Part shown: positions 1-6,033 of the stretch, in pieces
Numbering within the stretch: the first letter of the stretch is position 1
How the letters are laid out: every line of letters begins with the position of its first letter
Source: Bacteroidales bacterium
Lineage (GTDB): Bacteria > Bacteroidota > Bacteroidia > Bacteroidales > VadinHA17
Assembly (NCBI GenBank): GCA_025455535.1
Contig: JALOMM010000007.1
Span: forward strand, 1 to 15,020
Reading direction: 5' to 3'
Length of the DNA: 15,020 nt
The notes under the pieces: generated by a model
The model's database searches: none
Told to the model about the DNA's origin: nothing
The model's input: the letters and a program-made list of their open reading frames with translations, nothing else
Made by a program: the position numbers and the translations under genes

Positions 1-337
1 TGCAGGTGAGAAGATGAATCACTTCTTCAGGGATGACCTGCCGGTTAACATGGATGTTCTTATTGCCGGTGCCATACTCGCCGATGTGGGTAAGATGCTG
101 GAGTACGAGCTTGATGCACAGGGTAAGGCCGTTCAGGGAAGGTACGGACAGTATCTGAGGCATCCCTTCTCAGGTGTCAGCCTGGCGGAGGAGTGCGGTG
201 TGCCTCCTGAGGTTTGCCATATCATAGCGGCGCATGCCCATGAAGGCGACCTGGTAAATCGCACTACTGAGGCGTACATAGTGCATCATGCCGATTTCAT
301 GACCTTTCTCCCGTTCAAGAGCAGGCTGACTTTTTAG
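1..337 (+). CDS. HD-domain protein, 3' end only (5' truncated by window edge)
   Basis: The frame is open to the left edge (codons for A-G-E-K precede the ATG at 14), and the visible part starts in the middle of an HD fold, so the true start lies outside the window. HD-superfamily proteins are metal-dependent phosphohydrolases or phosphodiesterases, normally with an H...HD...D ligand set. Counting from the ATG at 14, residues 14-27 form the helix leading into the signature, which reads ILADVGK instead of the usual HDIGK. It is followed by a conserved-looking H51-PFSG, then IIAAHAHEGD (about 71-80) and a late IVHHAD (about 89-94). The His of the HD pair is replaced by Ala23 while the Asp is kept, so activity may be altered or lost. 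The gene ends 13 bp from the convergent acyl-CoA ligase gene. The HD fold is fairly secure; the substrate is unknown. Confidence 0.75.
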   Translation, partial: AGEKMNHFFRDDLPVNMDVLIAGAILADVGKMLEYELDAQGKAVQGRYGQYLRHPFSGVSLAEECGVPPEVCHIIAAHAHEGDLVNRTTEAYIVHHADFMTFLPFKSRLTF

Positions 338-350
338 GACACAGGTTTTT

Positions 351-2264
351 TCAGCCGAGTTTCATCTTCTCGACCTCTTCCATGTTACGTTCGTTGTAGA
401 CGATCTTGCCCATGGGGGTATACAGCCATTCGATGAAGTCCTGGTGCCGTTCCGTCACCTTTCCTCTCACTATCTTCATAGTCGAGTTCATCATGCCGTT
501 CTCTTCGTTGAAGCTCTCGTTCAGTATCCCGAGTGCGACAGGGAGCCAGCGATGCGGGAACATATGTCCGAATTTGCCGTTGATGCGATACTCGCTCACC
601 TCTCCTTCTATCAGGTTAAGTACGGCACGCTTACCCTCTTCAGTGGAGGCTGACAGGTTGCGGCTCTCAAGATAAAGCTTGAGGGCATGCTGGTTAGGAA
701 CTATCAGGGCCACGGTATATGATCTCTGATTATTGTATAGCATGCACTGGTCTATATATTTTGACTGCTCACTGAATGCTTCCTCAATCCCTTCCGGACT
801 GAACTTCTCCCCGTCGTCGGCGATGAGGAGGCTTTTGAAGCGCCCCATAACATACAGGAAACCGTCTTCAGAGATGTACCCCATGTCTCCGGTATAGAGC
901 CATCCGTCTTTCAAAGCCTCCCTGGTGGCACTCTCGTTCTTCCAGTAACCGTGCATGACATTCCCACCCCTGATGACTATCTCCCCCTTCTGTCCGGCGG
1001 GGAGTTCGTTACCTTTTTCATCGAGTATCTTCAGTTCGAGGTTTTTTACAAGATAGCCTGATGATCCAAGCTTATGCCTGGCAGAGGAGTTGGAGGAGAT
1101 GATAGGCGCTGCTTCTGAGAGCCCGTAACCCTGGAACATCGGCACCCCTATGGCGTAGAAAAAACGCTGAAGCTCGATATCGAGGAGTGCGCCTCCGCCA
1201 ATGAAAAACTCAAGCTCGCCGCCAAATACCTCCCGTATTTTGGAAAAGAGAATTTTGTCAAAGAGATTCAACAGCGGTTTCTTGACTTTCTGCAGCCCCT
1301 CACCCTTGTTATACCCCTCTTTGTTGTATGAGTACGCCATCTTAAGTGCAAATTTGAACAGCGCTTCTGTGACCTTTCCTTTTTCTTTTATCCCTTTCTC
1401 GATACTCTTTCTGAAGTTCTTCGCCAGGGCCGGAACGCTCATAAGGAGATTGGGCCTTATCTCCCTCATGCAGACTGGTATATTGCGGAGACTCTCCATC
1501 GGTGTCTTGCCTAACTTGACCGAGGCTATGCTTGCCCCTTTGCCCATGAAGGCATAGATACCTGCAGTATGGGCAAATGAGTGGTCCCAGGGAAGTATCA
1601 GAAGGGTCTTGAAGTGCTGCGGGATATCCATCAGGCTGTATGACTGGTACACGTTTGTCACATAGTTTCCGTGCGACAGAATGATACCTTTCGGGTCGGC
1701 AGTAGTCCCTGAGGTATAGCAGATATTGGCGAAATCGGATGGTGATATTGATGAGGCAAATTCCTCAAATGCTTTTCTGTTGGCCGGATTCTCGAGCCAT
1801 TCCCTTCCGCTCTTTCTTACCTCATTGAGATGGATCTCGCTGTCGGAATACTCCTCCCTGGGGTCCATGAAAATAACTTTCTCCACCTCAGGGCACTGTC
1901 CTATGATCTCGAGAACCTTGGGTGCCTGTCCGCTCGAAGTTATTATCATCTTTGACCCGGAGTGGTTCAGCCGGAATTTGATCTCTTCCGGGTTAAGCTT
2001 CACGGAGAGCGGCACATTGATTGCTCCGGCGTACAGGATTCCCATTTCACCTACGACCCAGCTGTTTCTGCCTTCAGACAGGAGGCTGATGCGATCACCT
2101 TTCTTCACACCCATCTGCATCAGCCCGGCACCGAATTCATGTACCTGGCGCCTTACCTCCTGGTAGGTGGCTCCTTCATACTTTTCCTGAGGCTTTTCCC
2201 ACAGGTAGATATTGGTTGAAAATTTCTCGACATTCTCTTCGAAGAACTGTATGAGTGATTTCAT
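351..2264 (-). CDS. Long-chain fatty acid--CoA ligase (AMP-forming)
   Basis: This 637-residue ANL-superfamily enzyme should activate fatty acids with ATP and CoA to acyl-CoA for phospholipid synthesis or degradation, probably at the inner face of the membrane. Visible motifs: the phosphate-binding loop YTSGTTADPKG (183-193), the adenine-binding YGLSEAAP (380-387), YTGD (457-460), the hinge region starting GRFKS (474-478), and the C-terminal catalytic-lysine segment NSTMKIVRGKV (593-603). The length suits the FAA1/FadD15-like long-chain branch, which carries an insertion between the P-loop and adenine motifs. The hinge is slightly unusual: GRxKD reads GRFKS, and a few extra residues (IADDGEK) follow. 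No signal peptide is seen. The ATG at 2264 has no clear Shine-Dalgarno, as is common in Bacteroidota. The gene is divergent from the SPOR lipoprotein and convergent with the HD gene. The family call is secure; chain-length preference cannot be read from sequence. Confidence 0.93.
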   Translation of the reverse strand: MKSLIQFFEENVEKFSTNIYLWEKPQEKYEGATYQEVRRQVHEFGAGLMQMGVKKGDRISLLSEGRNSWVVGEMGILYAGAINVPLSVKLNPEEIKFRLNHSGSKMIITSSGQAPKVLEIIGQCPEVEKVIFMDPREEYSDSEIHLNEVRKSGREWLENPANRKAFEEFASSISPSDFANICYTSGTTADPKGIILSHGNYVTNVYQSYSLMDIPQHFKTLLILPWDHSFAHTAGIYAFMGKGASIASVKLGKTPMESLRNIPVCMREIRPNLLMSVPALAKNFRKSIEKGIKEKGKVTEALFKFALKMAYSYNKEGYNKGEGLQKVKKPLLNLFDKILFSKIREVFGGELEFFIGGGALLDIELQRFFYAIGVPMFQGYGLSEAAPIISSNSSARHKLGSSGYLVKNLELKILDEKGNELPAGQKGEIVIRGGNVMHGYWKNESATREALKDGWLYTGDMGYISEDGFLYVMGRFKSLLIADDGEKFSPEGIEEAFSEQSKYIDQCMLYNNQRSYTVALIVPNQHALKLYLESRNLSASTEEGKRAVLNLIEGEVSEYRINGKFGHMFPHRWLPVALGILNESFNEENGMMNSTMKIVRGKVTERHQDFIEWLYTPMGKIVYNERNMEEVEKMKLG

Positions 2265-2406
2265 CTGACGCTGTTTTTTGTCTTTTAAAATGGAATTCTA
2301 ATATAGGAAAGAATTGAGAAGAACGACATCGATTATCGCAATTTCGTTTGATTTTCACGATCCATTTCATACCTTTATCTTTTATAACCATGAAAAACTG
2401 GCATTT

Positions 2407-2871
2407 ATGAAGAAATTGTTCACGGTTTTACTGGCAGCAATGGTGCTTCTGACGCCTTCGTGCGACTTTGCAAAGAGCATCAATCCTTTCGGCAAGAAGG
2501 CCAGGGAGGCTGAAGCGCTGAGGCAACAGCAGGAGGCCTTCAGGGTAGCTGATTCTATCCGGGTTGCCAATGAGCAGGCTGCACTTGAGCAGCAGCGTCA
2601 GGCTGAACTGGCCAGGCAGGCTGAGCAGGAGGCCCTCGAACGCTCCAAATATCATGTCATTGTCGGAAGTTTCCTTACCCCGGAATATGCCGATCACTGG
2701 CTCAGGCATATAACCGAGATGGGCTACGATGCAAAAATAGTCGGGATGGACGGCGGAAGGTGGCGTCTTGTTTCAGCTAATTCCTTTGCGAGTCTCCGTG
2801 AGGCCTATAATTCACTGGAGGATATACAGAACGCTATCAACGGTGACGCCTGGGTTTACAGGATGGAGTGA
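2407..2871 (+). CDS. SPOR-domain lipoprotein
   Basis: A 154-residue protein. The frame is open further upstream to 2314, but the ATG at 2407 gives a clean lipoprotein signal, MKKLFTVLLAAMVLLTPSC, with the lipobox cysteine at residue 19, so I chose that start. Residues about 28-80 are rich in Glu, Gln, Ala and Arg and should form a charged helix or coiled coil. Residues about 81-154 are a SPOR domain, opening with KYHVIVGSF and ending in the conserved W-x-Y pattern. SPOR domains bind denuded septal peptidoglycan, so the protein is inferred to be membrane-anchored with a role at the cell wall or division site. It is a single gene, convergent with purA, and its stop codon abuts the purA stop with no gap. 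The SPOR call is strong; the precise role is unknown. Confidence 0.87.
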   Translation: MKKLFTVLLAAMVLLTPSCDFAKSINPFGKKAREAEALRQQQEAFRVADSIRVANEQAALEQQRQAELARQAEQEALERSKYHVIVGSFLTPEYADHWLRHITEMGYDAKIVGMDGGRWRLVSANSFASLREAYNSLEDIQNAINGDAWVYRME

Positions 2872-4137
2872 TCATTGCCTGTATATCGTTGCTGACCTGT
2901 CAGGTCCAACGGATACTATTGTTACCGGTACCCCGGTCTCTTCCTCAATGAATTCAATATAATGCCTGAGAGCTTCAGGCATCTCACTCCAGTTTTTACA
3001 CTCCGTTATTTCACAGTTCCATCCGGCCAATGTCTTATAGTTAAGTTTTTCTATGTCGGCAAGACAATACGGAAGCTCTGTGATCTCCTCTCCGTTGATA
3101 GTATAGGAGGTACACACTTCTATCTCACGGAACCCTGATAGTACATCTGCCTTCATCATGAAGAGGCGTGTAACGCCATTGATCATGATGGCATATTTAA
3201 GTGCAGGCAGGTCAAGCCATCCGCACCGGCGCGGACGCCCGGTAGTAGAGCCGTATTCGTTCCCGCGGTCACGCATGAGCTGGCCGTTTTCATCATTCAG
3301 CTCCGTGGGGAATGGTCCGCTTCCGACCCTCGTGCAGTATGCCTTGAAGATTCCGAAGACCTCACCCGTGCGCGAAGGGGCTATCCCCAGGCCGGTGCAT
3401 GCGCCGGCGGCGACTGTGTTTGAGGAGGTGACATAGGGATATGTGCCAAAATCAATATCAAGCATTGTCCCCTGAGCCCCTTCTGCAAGAACGCACCTCC
3501 CTTCACGAAGGCTCCTGTCAATATAATAATCGGCATTTACCGTTTTGAACTGTTTAAGGAATTCTGCCGCCTCAAACCATTCATTCTCCAGCTCCTGAAG
3601 GTCATAACTCCGGCCGTAACCTCTCAGAATCCTCAGGTGCTCACTGACATGCTCATTATAAAACTCCCTGAAGTTTTTTAGAAGCAGATCGCCAACCCTT
3701 ATGCCGCTGCGTGCTGCCTTATCGGTATATGCAGGCCCGATGCCCCTCAGGGTGGATCCTATCCTCGAGTCACCCAGCGCATTTTCATACGCGGCATCAA
3801 GCAGCTTGTGGGTGGGAAGAATCAGATGCGCCTTCAGTGAGATGAGCAGCCTGCGGCGCACCGTTTCAATATCGATGCCGAGGCTTTCAACCTCCCGTCG
3901 AAAGACTACCGGATCAAGCACAACACCATTGCCAATAATATTGATCTTTCCTTCGTGAAAGATGCCTGAAGGGATAAGGTGAAGGACATGCTTGGTTTTA
4001 TTAAATTCTATGGTATGTCCTGCGTTCGGCCCGCCCTGGAACCGTGCAACTATATCATAATCAGGAGTTAAGGCATCGACTATTTTCCCCTTCCCCTCAT
4101 CACCCCACTGGAGACCCAGAAGAATATCAATATTCAT
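2872..4137 (-). CDS. purA: Adenylosuccinate synthase
   Basis: PurA converts IMP, aspartate and GTP to adenylosuccinate, the first committed step from IMP to AMP, in the cytoplasm. With the ATG at 4137 the protein has 421 residues, normal for the family. A TTG five codons upstream (4152) is also in frame, but the ATG puts the GTP-binding GDEGKGK motif at 12-18, with catalytic Asp13 and His41 (in NAGHT) at the standard positions. Further family motifs: GIGPAYTDKAARSGIRVGDLL-type IMP loop (about 130-150), GTYPYVTSSNT (about 232-242), TTGRPRRCGWLD and the C-terminal guanine-binding SVGPDR. It is convergent with the SPOR gene, with no intergenic bases. On the same strand upstream lie fur and rel, separated from purA by an oppositely oriented gene. 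PurA is a known target of (p)ppGpp inhibition in other bacteria, which suits this neighbourhood. Confidence 0.97.
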   Translation of the reverse strand: MNIDILLGLQWGDEGKGKIVDALTPDYDIVARFQGGPNAGHTIEFNKTKHVLHLIPSGIFHEGKINIIGNGVVLDPVVFRREVESLGIDIETVRRRLLISLKAHLILPTHKLLDAAYENALGDSRIGSTLRGIGPAYTDKAARSGIRVGDLLLKNFREFYNEHVSEHLRILRGYGRSYDLQELENEWFEAAEFLKQFKTVNADYYIDRSLREGRCVLAEGAQGTMLDIDFGTYPYVTSSNTVAAGACTGLGIAPSRTGEVFGIFKAYCTRVGSGPFPTELNDENGQLMRDRGNEYGSTTGRPRRCGWLDLPALKYAIMINGVTRLFMMKADVLSGFREIEVCTSYTINGEEITELPYCLADIEKLNYKTLAGWNCEITECKNWSEMPEALRHYIEFIEEETGVPVTIVSVGPDRSATIYRQ

Positions 4138-4282
4138 TTCAGAAAATTTCAAAGGAATTCATAAAGCGTCACAAGATACAAATTTTTTGTCATTGAGGTG
4201 AACGAAAATGAAGGATGCTGTATCTGTACGGTTGAAAAACGCTATAAGTTGTTTACAATTTACCATCCATAATTGGAGAATA

Positions 4283-4312
4283 AATGTTATATTTGATTAA
4301 TGTATTAACATT
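4283..4312 (+). promoter_or_regulatory. Candidate -7 box inside a 7-bp inverted repeat (possible operator)
   Basis: TATATTTG at 4288-4295 matches the Bacteroidota -7 element TAnnTTTG perfectly, about 66 bases before the ATG at 4362. No good -33 TTTG is present at the usual spacing. The box is bracketed by the perfect inverted repeat AATGTTA (4283-4289) and TAACATT (4306-4312), whose centres are 23 bp apart, about two helical turns. A nested pair AATGT/ACATT (4299-4303 and 4308-4312) shares the right arm. A dimeric regulator bound here would cover the -7 box and the transcription start. The repeats are seen; the operator role is inferred. Confidence 0.45.
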
Positions 4313-4333
4313 CAGTAACTTGTGAGTGCTGAT

Positions 4334-4351
4334 TATTAGTATGAACTAATA
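4334..4351 (+). promoter_or_regulatory. Palindrome in the leader just before the start codon
   Basis: TATTAGT-ATGA-ACTAATA is a perfect 7-bp inverted repeat with a 4-base centre, ending 10 bases before the ATG at 4362. It lies downstream of the candidate -7 box, so it would be in the mRNA leader, either as a small hairpin near the ribosome-binding region or as a DNA operator. It could be chance in AT-rich DNA. Confidence 0.35.
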
Positions 4352-4361
4352 CCCTGAAACA

Positions 4362-5531
4362 ATGAAAAACAAGATTATTACATCTTTTCTTGTGATGATT
4401 CTCCTGCTGGTTTCAGTATGGAGCGTATCAGCGCAGAATCAGGATGACCTTTTATTCAGGAGAAGAGTTGTCTCTTCAGGATTTAACAGCTTTTTGTACG
4501 GCACAGCTCTTGTTGCCATAATTGAACCTTCAAGTGATGCTGCCATAGCTGGTGTTCCCATAGTGGCTGCGGGGGTAGGAGCCCTGGTTCCGGTGCTTTT
4601 AAATGAAAGAATGCCTATTACCGCAAATCAGCTTAAACTCACCAACCACGGACAGTTGATCGGGTGGGCTCATGGATTTGGCCTTTCAGCTATTATTCTC
4701 GGAGACGGTCTGTTTGATGATGATGGTGAGGAGGAAGATGGGATTGGCACTGATGCCAAGATTGCAATTGGATTGGGAGCTCTGACAAGCATAGGTATGG
4801 GTATTGCCGGCAAATCAATTGGTAAGAATAAGCCATGGAGCGAGGGGCAGGCTTCAATGTTAGCTTATTGGGGCAGTATCGGACCCATCACTTCAGCGCT
4901 TACTATAGGATCATTTGTTGAAGACCCCAGGGTTCTGGGCTTTTCTGTCCTCGCGGGAGGAGCGGGAGGCTATCTGATCGGGAATGCTATAAATAAAAGC
5001 GATTCATACACCAGGGGAGATGTAAGGGCTATTTCGGCTTTGACCACGATGAACGGACTTCTGGGTGCATTCATTGCATCGGACATAATTGAAGATGATG
5101 TTGAGGAGAACCTGGGTCAATGGGCATTGATCATCCCTGCAGCAGGAATTGTTTCAGGTGCACTTATCGGACAGGCATGGCTTAAAAACGCCGAACTGAC
5201 ACCCAGGCAGGGCTTGACTACAATCTGGGGTGCTTCAGGAGGTGCTTTGCTTGGTCTTGGAGTTGCATTGCTGGTCAACTCGGAAAGTCTGACTCCATGG
5301 TATACCATTCCTTATGCAACGAGCCTGGGAGCATATGCCCTTACCGTTGAGATGCTGAAGAAGAAGAATGCCGGGATGGTTTCTCTTACCGACCGAAGCA
5401 AAAACAACTGGAATTTTTCATTCATGCCGCAAAACTACTTCCTGAATGAGAAGATTTCAAGCTCAGGATTCAAGGTAAACGGACAGAATGCAAGGATGCA
5501 GCCATTCTTCTCTGCTTCGGTGACCTTCTGA
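4362..5531 (+). CDS. Secreted/membrane protein of degenerate Gly/Ala-rich repeats, function unknown
   Basis: I do not recognise this 389-residue protein. Residues 1-24 are a Sec signal peptide ending V-S-A before QNQDD. The body is made of about five degenerate repeats: roughly 38-84, 86-157, 159-215, 216-279 and 280-337. Units 2-5 each begin with a polar turn (ITANQ, WSEGQ, YTRGD, LTPRQ), then a hydrophobic small-residue stretch with spaced glycines, an acidic turn (LFDDDGEEED, FVEDPR, IIEDDVEEN, LVNSESL), a second hydrophobic stretch and a basic end (GKNKP, NKSDS, LKNAE, LKKK). The tail (338-389) is different: polar, with strand-like segments, ending FFSASVTF, like the aromatic end of outer-membrane beta-barrels. 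It stands alone on the plus strand between purA and fur, convergent with fur over 20 bp. The hydrophobic segments could be glycine-zipper helices or barrel strands; I cannot tell which. Confidence 0.85.
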   Translation: MKNKIITSFLVMILLLVSVWSVSAQNQDDLLFRRRVVSSGFNSFLYGTALVAIIEPSSDAAIAGVPIVAAGVGALVPVLLNERMPITANQLKLTNHGQLIGWAHGFGLSAIILGDGLFDDDGEEEDGIGTDAKIAIGLGALTSIGMGIAGKSIGKNKPWSEGQASMLAYWGSIGPITSALTIGSFVEDPRVLGFSVLAGGAGGYLIGNAINKSDSYTRGDVRAISALTTMNGLLGAFIASDIIEDDVEENLGQWALIIPAAGIVSGALIGQAWLKNAELTPRQGLTTIWGASGGALLGLGVALLVNSESLTPWYTIPYATSLGAYALTVEMLKKKNAGMVSLTDRSKNNWNFSFMPQNYFLNEKISSSGFKVNGQNARMQPFFSASVTF

Positions 5532-5537
5532 CATTTA

Positions 5538-5560
5538 AAGGGATAAAAGAATTATTCCTT
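5538..5560. terminator. Weak hairpin between convergent genes
   Basis: On the plus strand, AAGGGATAA (5538-5546) can pair with TTATTCCTT (5552-5560) around a 5-base loop, a 9-bp AT-rich stem with one G-U pair. It covers the 20-base gap after the stop at 5531 and the last codons of fur. There is no U-tract, so a terminator role is only possible. Confidence 0.25.
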
Positions 5561-5998
5561 CCTCCCTGACTTGCCGTAAATGTACAGTGAGTAGTGGTGG
5601 GGAAGGAATTCTCTTTTTTCACAGGTGCTGTTGATTATCTCAATGATCCTGGGGTCACTGAACTCAAAGATCTTCCCGGTTTCAATGTCAATGAGATGGT
5701 CATGCTGCCCCGACTGGTATGATTTTTCATACTGTGCCTGGCTGTGCCCGAACTTATGTTTGATGACCAGCTTGCAGTCCGTCAGCAAATCAATGGTATT
5801 GTAGAGTGTTGCCCTTGAAACCCTGTATTTCTTGTTCTTCATGAAATTGAACAACGACTCAATGTCAAAATGACCGTCGTGTGAATATATTTCATCAAGG
5901 ATCGCAAACCTCTCAGGTGTTTTCCTCAGCGAGTTATTTACAAGATATTCTGTAAAGATCTGCTTTACAACTGTTCTGGAATCTTCATTCGCCATCAT
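5552..5998 (-). CDS. Fur-family transcriptional regulator without CxxC zinc motif
   Basis: A 148-residue Fur/PerR/Zur-type repressor. The N-terminal winged helix spans about 12-84, with RKTPERFAIL (25-34) and the recognition region VSRATLYNTIDLL (60-72). The C-terminal dimerisation part carries QHDH (98-101), GKIFEF (108-113) and HHYSLYIYG (134-142). In typical Fur proteins HHDH is followed by a CxxC that holds structural zinc; here the two Cys positions read Asp104 and Thr107, and the first His is Gln98. Only Cys75 and Cys126 exist. Metal-site candidates His99, Asp100, His101, Glu112 and His134/135 remain, so metal sensing is likely but its specificity (iron, peroxide, zinc or manganese) cannot be named. 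Two ATG codons are in tandem (5998 and 5995); the first is used here. It lies 35 bp after the rel gene on the same strand with no -7 box between, so co-transcription is likely. Confidence 0.9.
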   Translation of the reverse strand: MMANEDSRTVVKQIFTEYLVNNSLRKTPERFAILDEIYSHDGHFDIESLFNFMKNKKYRVSRATLYNTIDLLTDCKLVIKHKFGHSQAQYEKSYQSGQHDHLIDIETGKIFEFSDPRIIEIINSTCEKREFLPHHYSLYIYGKSGRKE

Positions 5999-6033
5999 CC
6001 CTGCTCAATAGATTAAAGTAACAGCAATCGTTG

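Noticed and set aside
1726..2166. Plus-strand open frame of 146 codons opposite the acyl-CoA ligase gene
   Set aside because: It is the antisense shadow of a well-supported enzyme gene, with no recognisable motif or start signal.
2314..2406. Longer N-terminus for the SPOR lipoprotein from an upstream in-frame ATG
   Set aside because: It would bury the lipoprotein signal peptide 31 residues inside the protein; the start at 2407 gives a standard signal and lipobox.
4138..4152. TTG start five codons upstream for purA
   Set aside because: The ATG at 4137 places the catalytic Asp13 and His41 at their family positions and matches the usual N-terminus.
4138..4361. Possible small RNA or small gene in the longest intergenic stretch
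   Set aside because: Apart from the promoter-like and palindromic signals listed, no open frame with supporting features or recognisable RNA fold was seen.
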